In this document: positions 12,419 through 21,437 of the stretch, one piece after another
Layout: the number at the start of each line of letters is the position of its first letter
Position numbering within the stretch: the first letter of the stretch is position 1
Assembly (NCBI GenBank): GCA_947652115.1
Contig: OX393562.1
Coordinates: 4,986,311 to 5,050,310, forward strand
DNA: 64,000 nucleotides
Reading direction: 5' to 3'
Origin: Blastomussa wellsi
Taxonomy: Eukaryota > Cnidaria > Anthozoa > Scleractinia > Plerogyridae
The notes under the pieces: model-generated
Seen by the model: only the letters and a program-made list of their open reading frames with translations
Database searches by the model: none
What the model was told of the DNA's origin: nothing
Program-made: the position numbers and the translations under genes

Positions 12419-15400
12419 ACAATAAATTGAATGCAAAGTATTGTTATTCGATTCCATTGTGCTTTGCATTTTAATCAGTAAAGATCTGTATCAAAAGTTA
12501 ATAAATACTAATCAGCTGAGCAGGAGTTTGTATCAAAAGTTAATTCTACTCTTGATTTGTATTGGGGTTTACAGAGCATTCATGTGACCTAAATAGTACC
12601 TTTGCATTGGATCTACTCCTTATGAATTATTAATGAATTTTACAATTAATTAAACACGCTAGTATTTAAAGCTGACAGCTTGAAAGGAGGTGGCATAAAG
12701 CAATAATAATTAATTACAAAAACGATTTCTAAAAATATAAAAATTAAAATTGAAAGGTAAAACTGTGGTTTCTTACGTGAGGTTGGTGAAGTCAATATCT
12801 CTCTAATCGTATTTAACCTACATATCATTTTAGTAAAGCGTTAAGCGGTTTGCAAGCGGCGCTTGTAACATCCTATGCTACGGTGCTCAACTGGTAAGCA
12901 ATCCCATTAAATTTCTCCTCTATCAGGAAATAGAGGAGGGATATCCGCATTTGCAACGGTAGTTCAAAAATTCTAATATAGACAAGACCACATTGTAACG
13001 ACAAACCAATGAAGAGTGTACACCTGATCAAATTTTTACACCTTGTTTTTTTTTAAGGGAATCATGCTGTGTTTCATGTAAGATTAAAAATGCCGTTTTC
13101 CGTTTTTAAATAGCTGAAGTAATTCCCGAAATATTGAAGTTTAAAGAAATTGGTAAAATGGGCAAATTAGGAGACTGGTGAAGAGGCCTAAGAGACTGGA
13201 GACTCAACCTAATTTTATATCACGTAAATAAGCTTGCTACACTAATAGTTCTACAAGCGAACACACCTGCAGTTGTAATTAAATCTTTTTTCTATGGCAA
13301 CACACTCTTTTCCAGTCCCCTCGAACTGTTGTCAGTATTTGAGTGATTTTTAGCCCAAAAAAATTAAACCAGCCAAAGAACCTACTCAACACAAAATTGT
13401 GCTTGTGAGATCATGCAGATCTGGAGCCATTGAGAAATGTCCAAATGGACTACCAAAATGGCCAGAATAGCCTTGAACATTGTGGAGGTCTGAGACACAG
13501 CATGTTGCCATGGTAACATAATTGTTAATCTCATATTACATAACTCATCTAGTAGAGTCATGATGCAAAGAATCAAACATTTCTGATACAAACTGGGTGA
13601 GATATTTTTTCTTTATATATATATAAAACTTGGTTGAAATTGAGCTCGACACGGACGCGCCACTGTTTACTGCAGTGTATTTTATCGTCCATGCAAAATT
13701 TGAGGTTCACAAAACGAACAGAATGACTTCCTTTCCATTCTCAACTTTTGCAGACTCGAATGCTCGGCAGATGTTAGTCACCACGTAACACGGCGACATC
13801 CACCCAAGCATACGAGTATATGGCGCTGAGGGTGACGCCGTTTGTTCTAAAAATAACAAATTCCCCAAATCATGGGGACGTGCGTATCTCACGACGCATG
13901 GTCTCCATCCCGATTATGGCTTCTCGTACAGTTAGATAAGAACCGGCGATCATCGTTAACATATATAATAATTTCGTGCATGCTATCGGAGGGGAGGGGG
14001 GTACTCTGGGGGCTTTCACCTGATGCCATCAATTTTTTCCGTTAACTTGCAGGATTATAGAAAGCTGAGAAACGCAACAAAATCTGCTTTTGATGAAATA
14101 TTTAATTAGACTAGCCATAATAATGTATTTCAATATAATATTTTCTAACAACTAAATAGGTAATTGGAGACAAGACTGCCTGGTTAACATCTGGGGTATT
14201 TCGGACCACACCGAAGGATAAAATTACGAGATTGGTAGATGATATTCAAACGAAGTACAGAGTCAAGGTGAAGTTTATACACCTGGTAAGGAATCCGTTC
14301 GACATCGTCTCAACGATAACTATGAGGAACACAAAACAGGAAGGAGGAAGGTTTGCAGACCATTCTAAGAAAGTAAGAGAAAGTTTGGGAAAGATATCAA
14401 TTTTCTAAACGATGATAAGTCAAAGACTACTGCAAGGCTGAAACAACGTGATATATTGAACAATATTTCGGCTGGCCAGACCAGCCTTCTTCAGGTTTCG
14501 ATGTTACTAATTTTTTTAACATGAAATTTTAATATTATATTATGGTGGTGTCGCAATACGTATTTCGAAACTTATAGGAGTGGTGGAATTACGTATACAA
14601 GATGATTAAATAAATGATCTATATAAAATAAAAATGAAAATAGACTTAGAGCTACAAAGCAAACATGAATTATGAGTTAACATAAATATTTGTACGTTAG
14701 TTACAAGTTTTAAGATTCATCGCGTCTATTCAGTCCATGGGGCTCCAATGTCCCGCTAAATCTAAATCGTGTAGCCACGATTAATGTAATGTAATGTAAT
14801 GGAGTGTAGTGTCAGTGCAATGCAATGCAATGCAATGCAATGCAATGTACTGCATTGAAGGGCAATCCGATGCGAAGCGTTTTGACCATTATCATTCACT
14901 TCACTTTACCTCACTTTACTTCACTTCACTTCATTTCACAGCTTCACTTCACTTCACTTCTCAGGTTACTTTATAACGATTGCGCAAAAGTCGACTATCA
15001 TACGCTAGAGAACTTCGGTGCGATGAAATAAATTGTTCTCGCACACCAGAACTGGATTTTGTGTTTTATTGGGAAATCCTAGATCCGTATTTCAAACTGA
15101 TACAAATCCTGATTTTCCCTTGATTTCTCCCTTATGCGAAATTGTCGTTATTTTAATTTGCTTTGCTGCGCTTTACTTTATTTCGGTTCCTCTAACAATT
15201 CATCAGCGTTAAAACTTTTTTTTTTTTTTTTTTGTAATTTGTTTTATTTTTTTCAACACTTAACGCACTTACAATGCGTTACGTACAAGATATATACACA
15301 AAGTTACTTACATTACACATTATCACTTAACTTACACTTACAGTTAACTTCCAAAAAAAAAAAAAAAAAAAAAATCTATATAACACCTATACTATGAGCT

Positions 15401-18400
15401 AACATGTGGCAAAAGCTTCTCCCATTTTTTGAAATGTGTAGCTAATTTGTTCCGCCTTGCTGCTATCTTTTTTTCAACATAGAATATCTCTCTGATCTTG
15501 GCCTTATAAACCCGTAAAGACGGATTCACAGATTTCAATTTACATTTATAAATATAAAACTTAGCTATTAATATCATATGATTTAGAATAATAAAGTCCT
15601 CCTCTACATTAAAAACTCCAAAAAAGATATCTGTTAATGTAAAGGATTGATGCTTAATGTTACATTCACCAAGCCAAGAACAGAAAGCTTCCCAAAACGT
15701 TCTTGTCACATTGCAGTTGAAAAATAGATGTTCGAAGGATTCAATCTCGTGTTGACAAAAAGTACACAAGGGCGAGTCCGTCATTTTTAACCTAAACAAT
15801 TTTTCATTGGTAAATACTATGTTATTTAATATCTTGTACTGGAATTCTCTAATCTTAGCTTCAATCGTGACTGTGAAAGGCAAGGAGTATATTTTCTTCC
15901 AGTCAAAGTCAAACTGTGGGAACTTTTCTTTAAACTTTTTTTGAGCAGTTGGAGGGACTTGCTTCTTACTTTTAAATTCATTGTAAAGCCATTTGGACGA
16001 AACATTTGATAAAGCCACCTCAAAATCTTCCATTCTTAAATAAATTATGTTGTCGATATAAGAAGGGAGGTGTTGCGTGCTTTGTCTAATGATCTGTCTC
16101 CATTCACAAGGGATTGCGTCGACGATGCTCATTAATTTAAAAAGCTCTACTGGCGACAGATTTGCATTTAACACCTTCACACCCTTTAGAAAAATTCCAG
16201 TGTCAGAAATAAGATCACCAACAGTGACAATTCCCTTAGCAAAACAATGTTTTTCAAAAAACGAGAACTTTTGAGTAGTAATATTCTTATTATTCCATAT
16301 AACCTGATGGATAACATCCCCGTACGATTGTATCGAAGTCTGGTTTAAGAAGGACCAGGCGTCAAGACATTCTTTATAAAAGGTTGGAAGGTAAATAGGT
16401 AACTTTTTTGTATCAAAGTTACACTTAAGAATAAATTCGCCGCCTATCTGAGAGAGAAAATAATTCAGTGTTATTTTCCAAGAGCTAGAGTTATTCTTAT
16501 CCGCAAATCTTTTTAATACCATTACCCTCTGTGCACGGATCATCGACTGAATATCCAACATCCTAAGACCACCGTCTTCAATATCATTGATAAGAGCGAC
16601 ACGTTTAATTTTGTCGTTACCTTTCCAAATAAAACGGTAAATCAGACTGTTGATCTCTTTGATAAAGTCTTCTGTCACTGTAATCAGCGAAGCTTTACTC
16701 AAAACTTTGGGAATAATGAACGCTTTAGCAATTTGTATCCTTCCTAGTAATGTAAGTCCTCTCCATTTCCACATATTCAATATGTCTTTAATAGACTTGA
16801 TAATTGACTCACAATTTGCTTTCATCCTTAATGACACATTATAATCGAAAACTATTCCCAGAATTTTAATTGATGTTCGGACTTTATGCGGATAATGAGT
16901 TTGATCAAGACGATGATTGCCAATGGCAAAGATTTCTGTTTTCTCTTTGTTTACCTTGAGATTAGAGAATCTGGAAAACAACTCCAGAATCGAAACTAAA
17001 CGGTGATATGACGCATTATCTCTCAGGAAGCAAGTCATATCGTCGGCAAAAAGTGTTAATTTAATTTCTTCTTCCTTAACTAATATACCTTTAATTTCAC
17101 TATCTTCTCGAATTTGGCACGCTAGAACTTCAAGGGTTAAGATGAATAATAAAGGTGACAAAGGATCGCCTTGTCTAACCCCACACCGAACTGGGAATAA
17201 GTCAGCAGTAAAGCCATTATTTAAAACACAACTGGTTATATTAGTATAGAACGTCTTGATCCACTTTAAAAATTGTGTTCCAAAGTTGAATTTTTTTAAG
17301 ACTTTAAAAAGGAAGGTATGATTTAAAGAGTCGAAAGCTTTTTCAAAATCGACTGCCATGAGCACTCCTGCACAATTTGTAAACTGAGCAAAATCAAGTA
17401 CATCTTCAATCGTCCGAACTCCGTCCGCTATTGATCTCCCCTTAATAAAACCATTCTGGTTAGGATGAATCAGATTAGGTAGAATTTGTTCTAATCTTCT
17501 TGCAATTGCTTTAGATGCAATTTTGACATCCACGTTAATCAAAGATATCGGTCTCCAGTTTTTGATAAATCGTCTATCTTTGTCTTTCTTTTCTAGCAAA
17601 GTAATCATAGCCTGTTTCTGGGAGTTTGATAGTTGTCCCTGTTCGTGAGCGAAATTTAATGCGTCGACAAGACACCTCCATATGAGGTGCCAGAAGCCAA
17701 GATAAAATTCCACAGTCAGACCATCGTTTCCAGGAGTTTTATTTTTCTGAAAGGATTTTAATGCTTCCAAATATTCGTTAGTTGTAATTTTGTTTTCCAA
17801 AAACTCCCGCTGCTCGTCCGTCAACATTTTAATATTTATATTTCTCAGAAATCGGTCAGTCGATGCACCATCACCGTCACTGGAATCGTAGAGATTTGCA
17901 TAAAAATTATTTATTTCCGTCATTATTTGTTTCGGATCAGTTATGCATTCATCGTTTTCTCCCTGTAGCTTTCTAATACAACTTTTTTTCTTTTTATAAT
18001 TTTGTAAATTCAGGAAATATTTATTACTTTTTTCTCCATGTTCGTACCAATTTACTCTTGATCGAATAATTGCCCCTTGAGCTATGTATTCGTAGTGTCG
18101 ATCATATTCAGTTTGAAGGATTTCCAGGTCGTTCAAGTTTTCTGGGGTAGCATTTTCATCACATTTTACTTGACATTCTTTGATTTCTTTTTCTAACACT
18201 GACAATTTTTCCCTTCGCTTTTTGGCCTTCTGCTTACTGTATGAAATTGTTACATAGCGGATTTTGTACTTGATGAAGTCCCAAAGGACCCTGGGATCTT
18301 GAATATCTTTTCCTTCTTCCAGCCAATCGTTATATTTATCGTTTACTAAATTAATGTAATCTTCGTCTTCTAAAAGACTGGAATTAAACTTCCAAAAAGA

Positions 18401-20876
18401 CGGTCCTCTTCCAGTTTCTTCAATTCCATTTATATGTATTGAGATAGCGGAATGATCTGTTCTTATTGCTGGAATAATATCAACATTCTCTACTTCTTCT
18501 TGGATATTGCTGCTAATTAACCAGAAATCCAAACGACGCTGTACTACTGGGTTCTTCTGTCTCCATGTAAAGCGCCTGACATCTGGATTTCTAAGCCTCC
18601 ATATATCGATCAAATCAAAAGCTGAACACAAGTCCTCAATCTGTTTACAAGACTCTTTTACTTGTGGCCTACCCCCGGAACCATCCAAGTTGGCATCAAG
18701 GATAACATTAAAGTCGCCTCCAATAATAAGTTCGAAATTTTCCTCTAATTCTATTTCTTCAATCTGTTTTTGAATTTCAGCGAAGAAAACGCACTGGTCT
18801 TTAATCTTATTAGGCGCATAAATATTGATCAAAACAAACGGTTCGCTTTGAATAAGGCCCTTTAAAATAATAAATCTCCCCTGCTCATCTTCTCTATGAA
18901 ATTTTATCTCATAATCAAATTTCTCTCTGAAAAGAATCATGACTCCCTTGCTGTGTTCCGACCCGTGACTGAAGAAGATATCACCCCTCCACTGTGACTT
19001 CCACAAATTGACAACTCCTGGGGTACTGTATGTTTCTTGTAAAAGAACGATATCCGATTTCTCTTTCGCTAGCCAATTAAACAATGCTTTTCTTTTATCT
19101 AGAGAACGAATCCCTCGAACATTTAAGGATAACATTTTAAAGTTTAAATTACGTTTCATAAAAGCACAGAACCAGCATAAAATTTGATAATGCACCAGCG
19201 GAGCAATAAATATATTCGAAAAGCACCCGCCCACATGCAGCTGAAGTAGTAGGTGTCGCACACGCCCCCAAATTTACACAATACGCAATTAACACACTAA
19301 CATTATCAAATAGTAACGTTGAGAAAATAACAAAGCTACTACACACATTAACATTAAAAAAGTAGCCAGCAAAAGCTGTTAAGTATAAAGCTACTAACAA
19401 AAAGGGTCTTGCATTTCTCATAACACGCATAACAATACGATTACAAACTCCGGTTTGGAAGATTAGCATATTTAAATTTGAACGCAGTCTTTGCATGGCC
19501 GACGTTTTAGTCTTCGCAAGAAAAATGTTTATTTGACCATCGTTAGAAAAAAAAAATAACAACAGTTTATCTAAACTTGCACGCCGTCTATGTAGAGTTT
19601 GTCAGGTTCTGCTCTGCTAAAATACACATGCTTACCGTCCTTCTTGGCCCTTTTGAACTGATCCATCTTCTTCTTTCTACGCTCAATAATTTCTTTTGGA
19701 AGATCCGCAGATATCCCAAAGCCCATGCCTTTTAATTTCCTGGCATTCGACATAACCTTCTCTCGATCAGGGTATCTAAGGAAACGTGCTATTATCTGCC
19801 GAGGTTTACCATCAGAGGGGTCCCGCTTTCCTATCCGATGTACCCTTTGGAATTCCAGCTCATCGGCATTCTTCATATCGAGCTTTGTTTTCATAAAATT
19901 GACCAAAACCTTTCTTGTGTCTTCCTCTGTCGTATCTGCTTCTTGGATTCCGAAAAAGCGCAGGTTCTCGCGCCGCTGGTAGACTTCCATATAAAGCTTT
20001 TCATCTTTGAGCAGGCCAAGCTTTTTCTCCGTTTTTTGAAGTCGCGTCTTCAAGGCCTCGACTTCTGTATTAGCGAAACTCATTCCATTTTCTATGTCCT
20101 CGACAGTCTTCTCAGTTTTCTTCTTAAAAGACTCGAAACTATCCACCTTTGTCTGGAGGGCGCTAACCTTGGCGTCTACGGATTTGACGTAGTTCTCCAG
20201 ATCTTCCAGTTTAGATTCTACGTTCTCGAGTTTCTCTAACAAGAGATTCAATTTCGGCATCACCAACTCCGCTGTCATGTTGTCTAAGGATGTCTCTTCG
20301 TCCTGTTCACGAGTTATTTCTGAGGTAGTAAATGACGTGCACCTTAACTTTTTATCGTCCGGTGAAAGTTCTTCTTCTGTAGATGAGGATGAAAGACTTT
20401 TCCACGTTTTTCGTTTGTTTGAATTGGCCATGCAAGGCTTCCAGAACCGGAGCTGACACAAACACGTTTACTCCGACATCTTGCCCGACCCAGTCCCCCA
20501 TCAGCGTTAAAACTTGGTATAATTATAATTATGGCATTCTTCAAAGGTCGATGATCCAAAATTACTGGAGCACAGCATGGAGAGGTTCTTTCGCTGGGCG
20601 GAAGGAAGTGCTATCGCCAGAGAGATCCTTGGAGACAAGTTACTTGACGTAGATGGTCTAGAACTCGTGACAAACCCCATCAAATCGATGTCTACGATCT
20701 GTCGGTTTATAGAGATCACGTGCTCTGACGACTTTCTCCAGGCATGCGAGGAGGTGGTTGATCCAACACCTTCAATAACAAGAAACTATGTGGTATGGAA
20801 CAAAGAACATTTGGATAAAATGTACTCCGAGATAGAGCAGTATCCATTTCTAGCACATTATACATTCGATAGTTAG
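9190..20876 (+). CDS. Type II membrane sulfotransferase, complete, five exons
   Basis: Exons 9190-9286, 10153-10251, 11780-12093, 14160-14372 and 20547-20876 chain without a phase conflict and total 1053 nt (350 residues plus stop). The protein starts MRVASVHSRY, has one membrane anchor at about residues 10-27, a short stem, then a P-loop sulfotransferase fold: GYSRSRHTLLASLLDAHP is the 5'-phosphosulfate-binding loop and LVRNPFDIVSTI is the 3'-phosphate motif with its Arg and Ser. It should transfer sulfate from PAPS to a glycan or protein in the Golgi; the substrate cannot be read. The intron after exon 3 appears to use a GC donor (CAG|GCAAGC). The last intron carries an intact LINE. Exons look undamaged, so the gene is probably functional. 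The 5' loop has Arg where Gly is usual (RSR, not RSG). Confidence 0.82.
9529..9629. repeat. Foldback repeat, GAGCGGGAG/TCTGTATGGG family, copy 1
   Basis: Two arms of about 45 bp, each starting GGTCTG and ending CAGACC, pair across a 10-nt spacer (GAACGTAGTG region). Preceded by GAGCGGGAG, as is the 12303 copy. Confidence 0.75.
10153..10251 (+). CDS. Sulfotransferase exon 2 (stem)
   Basis: 99 nt between TTGTAG and G|GTGAGG, phase 1 to 1; hydrophilic stem including GISDAELNEAKTFVEKE. No homology required; supported by phase and splice sites only. Confidence 0.65.
11780..12093 (+). CDS. Sulfotransferase exon 3 (PAPS-binding loop)
   Basis: 314 nt. The acceptor follows a long T-run and ends in AAAAAAAG. 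Encodes LLLFVGYSRSRHTLLASLL and NEKNLFYRLRHGGEF. Ends CAG with GCAAGC following, a GC-type donor, which keeps phase 0 with exon 4. Confidence 0.8.
12197..12291. mobile_element. 77-bp hairpin MITE with 9-bp target duplication
   Basis: Element 12206-12282 begins TAGCCTGCGTAGCAAGCG and ends in its near complement. It is flanked by two copies of TACAAAACC (12197-12205, 12283-12291). Same size, TAG start and 9-bp duplication as 4071-4143, but different arm sequence. It lies in intron 3 of the sulfotransferase gene. Confidence 0.82.
12303..12401. repeat. Foldback repeat, GAGCGGGAG/TCTGTATGGG family, copy 2
   Basis: Arms GATCTGTATGGGC and TTTACAATTGC pair with their complements. Outer flanks GATAAAATAT and ATATTTTATC extend the stem. 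Confidence 0.75.
14160..14372 (+). CDS. Sulfotransferase exon 4 (3'-phosphate motif)
   Basis: 213 nt, acceptor CTAAATAG, donor AAA|GTAAGA, phase 0 at both ends. Encodes IGDKTAWLTSGVFRTTP and FIHLVRNPFDIVSTITMRN. Confidence 0.85.
14450..14502 (-). ncRNA. Hammerhead-ribozyme-like motif in a retroelement tail relic
   Basis: On the minus strand, box CUGAAGA (14494-14488) is followed by a six-pair stem GGCUGG/CCAGCC, then GAAA (14469-14466), then a six-pair stem AUAUUG/CAAUAU. The order is that of a type I hammerhead core. Stem I is weak or absent next to the box, and there is an extra A before stem II, so activity is doubtful. TTCTTCAGG-type ends are usual in cnidarian PLE-like repeats. Confidence 0.4.
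14782..14962. repeat. Pentanucleotide microsatellites in sulfotransferase intron 4
   Basis: A (TAATG)n run at 14782-14800 passes into (TGCAA)n at 14816-14848, then a degenerate (TTCAC)n tract at 14893-14962. Confidence 0.9.
15201..15217. repeat. LINE target-site duplication, left copy
   Basis: CATCAGCGTTAAAACTT, identical to 20499-20515, next to the poly-T (minus-strand poly-A) tail. Confidence 0.93.
15392..19159 (-). CDS. LINE ORF2: APE endonuclease plus reverse transcriptase
   Basis: 1255 residues from the ATG at 19159 (MKRNLNFKMLSLNVRGI); the frame stays open upstream to 19261, but the downstream start aligns with the endonuclease N-terminus. In order: APE-type endonuclease (LNVRGI, LLQETY near the start; GGDFNVI; RTDHSAISI), reverse transcriptase (PGNDGLTVEF; AVDFEKAFDSLNH; GVRQGDPLSPLLF; LTLFADDMTCF with the catalytic FADD), and a C-terminal zinc-knuckle-like motif CTFCQHEIESFEHLFFNC. 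All key residues are present. The length suits the L1/Tx1 clade. The protein would nick target DNA and prime reverse transcription there. Whether it is L1 or Tx1 needs a phylogeny. Confidence 0.95.
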   Translation of the reverse strand: MKRNLNFKMLSLNVRGIRSLDKRKALFNWLAKEKSDIVLLQETYSTPGVVNLWKSQWRGDIFFSHGSEHSKGVMILFREKFDYEIKFHREDEQGRFIILKGLIQSEPFVLINIYAPNKIKDQCVFFAEIQKQIEEIELEENFELIIGGDFNVILDANLDGSGGRPQVKESCKQIEDLCSAFDLIDIWRLRNPDVRRFTWRQKNPVVQRRLDFWLISSNIQEEVENVDIIPAIRTDHSAISIHINGIEETGRGPSFWKFNSSLLEDEDYINLVNDKYNDWLEEGKDIQDPRVLWDFIKYKIRYVTISYSKQKAKKRREKLSVLEKEIKECQVKCDENATPENLNDLEILQTEYDRHYEYIAQGAIIRSRVNWYEHGEKSNKYFLNLQNYKKKKSCIRKLQGENDECITDPKQIMTEINNFYANLYDSSDGDGASTDRFLRNINIKMLTDEQREFLENKITTNEYLEALKSFQKNKTPGNDGLTVEFYLGFWHLIWRCLVDALNFAHEQGQLSNSQKQAMITLLEKKDKDRRFIKNWRPISLINVDVKIASKAIARRLEQILPNLIHPNQNGFIKGRSIADGVRTIEDVLDFAQFTNCAGVLMAVDFEKAFDSLNHTFLFKVLKKFNFGTQFLKWIKTFYTNITSCVLNNGFTADLFPVRCGVRQGDPLSPLLFILTLEVLACQIREDSEIKGILVKEEEIKLTLFADDMTCFLRDNASYHRLVSILELFSRFSNLKVNKEKTEIFAIGNHRLDQTHYPHKVRTSIKILGIVFDYNVSLRMKANCESIIKSIKDILNMWKWRGLTLLGRIQIAKAFIIPKVLSKASLITVTEDFIKEINSLIYRFIWKGNDKIKRVALINDIEDGGLRMLDIQSMIRAQRVMVLKRFADKNNSSSWKITLNYFLSQIGGEFILKCNFDTKKLPIYLPTFYKECLDAWSFLNQTSIQSYGDVIHQVIWNNKNITTQKFSFFEKHCFAKGIVTVGDLISDTGIFLKGVKVLNANLSPVELFKLMSIVDAIPCEWRQIIRQSTQHLPSYIDNIIYLRMEDFEVALSNVSSKWLYNEFKSKKQVPPTAQKKFKEKFPQFDFDWKKIYSLPFTVTIEAKIREFQYKILNNIVFTNEKLFRLKMTDSPLCTFCQHEIESFEHLFFNCNVTRTFWEAFCSWLGECNIKHQSFTLTDIFFGVFNVEEDFIILNHMILIAKFYIYKCKLKSVNPSLRVYKAKIREIFYVEKKIAARRNKLATHFKKWEKLLPHVSS
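19149..19562 (-). CDS. LINE small ORF in the inter-ORF spacer (unknown)
   Basis: 137 residues, beginning 9 nt after the ORF1 stop and overlapping the ORF2 start by 11 nt, in another frame. It has a hydrophobic segment (FLLVALYLTAFAGYFF) and a Cys-containing C-terminus. I recognise no family. It could be chance, but its position exactly fills the 411-nt spacer. Confidence 0.25.
   Translation of the reverse strand: MLFFFSNDGQINIFLAKTKTSAMQRLRSNLNMLIFQTGVCNRIVMRVMRNARPFLLVALYLTAFAGYFFNVNVCSSFVIFSTLLFDNVSVLIAYCVNLGACATPTTSAACGRVLFEYIYCSAGALSNFMLVLCFYET
19571..20431 (-). CDS. LINE ORF1: L1-type RNA-binding chaperone
   Basis: 286 residues if it starts at the MANSNKRK methionine (20431); an in-frame ATG 30 nt upstream is possible. 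N-terminal basic/Ser-rich segment, then a heptad coiled coil at about residues 50-150 (LEKLENVESKLEDLENYVK), then an L1 ORF1 RRM and C-terminal domain (YQRRENLRFFGI; FQRVHRIGKRD; PRQIIARFLRYPDREKVM). The REKV-type motif is characteristic. It should trimerise, bind LINE RNA and act as a nucleic-acid chaperone in the retrotransposition RNP. No stops or frameshifts. Confidence 0.93.
   Translation of the reverse strand: MANSNKRKTWKSLSSSSTEEELSPDDKKLRCTSFTTSEITREQDEETSLDNMTAELVMPKLNLLLEKLENVESKLEDLENYVKSVDAKVSALQTKVDSFESFKKKTEKTVEDIENGMSFANTEVEALKTRLQKTEKKLGLLKDEKLYMEVYQRRENLRFFGIQEADTTEEDTRKVLVNFMKTKLDMKNADELEFQRVHRIGKRDPSDGKPRQIIARFLRYPDREKVMSNARKLKGMGFGISADLPKEIIERRKKKMDQFKRAKKDGKHVYFSRAEPDKLYIDGVQV
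20499..20515. repeat. LINE target-site duplication, right copy
   Basis: CATCAGCGTTAAAACTT, identical to 15201-15217; lies 31 nt before sulfotransferase exon 5. Confidence 0.93.
20547..20876 (+). CDS. Sulfotransferase exon 5 (C-terminus, stop)
   Basis: 330 nt after acceptor TTCTTCAAAG, phase 0. Encodes DDPKLLEHSMERFFRWAEGS through LAHYTFDS and a TAG stop. The LINE ends only 48 nt upstream. Confidence 0.85.
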   Translation, partial: VDDPKLLEHSMERFFRWAEGSAIAREILGDKLLDVDGLELVTNPIKSMSTICRFIEITCSDDFLQACEEVVDPTPSITRNYVVWNKEHLDKMYSEIEQYPFLAHYTFDS

Positions 20877-21437
20877 AATTCGAGTTAAATTTAGTTAATA
20901 ATAGGCCCATTCGCAATTGATGTCAAAGGCATAAAATCGGCCTTTTAGGTGGGTTTGTCGTGTGTATTGTATCGTGGCCTATTTTGTACTATACGTGAGC
21001 TGTTGTTAATTTGAAAAATCATAAAGACTGTGGGGTGGAGGTAAATTATGTTACGAGAGGATTTGCCGTTTTTCAGTCATTTAATCGGGAAATATAAGGG
21101 AAATAGCCTTGTTTCGAATTGTCAACTTAGTAAAATTACTATTAAGGTGGCTAATCTCAGTTTTTCAGAACTTCACCAACCCAACTTTAAAAAGTCAATA
21201 CTTCACTGTCTTGGATCGGTCGGGTAAGATTTTTGGCACATTTACTAGAGATTGATAATGTTTCCAAATATGTAGATTTCGCTGACATCGGTATTACCAT
21301 AGCAACGAAACGATGACGTCATGGTTTCTGAAAATCGACATTTTTCTCGATATCGAGACCTAAACTTTTAAAACGAATCAACCTCCCTTGTAGTATATAT
21401 GTAGGTCAACACTGCAAAGTTTGAAAAAGTTCTATTG

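Larger units (their letters stand above)
15218..20498 (-). mobile_element. Full-length L1/Tx1-like LINE, apparently intact
   Basis: About 5.28 kb on the minus strand, from a G-rich 5' end (GGGGGACTGGGTCGGGCAAG) at 20498 to a poly-A tail (poly-T at 15218-15233). Perfect 17-bp target duplications flank it. It encodes ORF1 (19571-20431) and ORF2 (15392-19159), both open from start to stop. A T-run in the 3' UTR (A-run at 15353-15374 on the plus strand) is odd. Insertion is in the last intron of the sulfotransferase gene, antisense to it. Intact ORFs, perfect duplication and an uninterrupted tail point to a young insertion. Confidence 0.93.
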
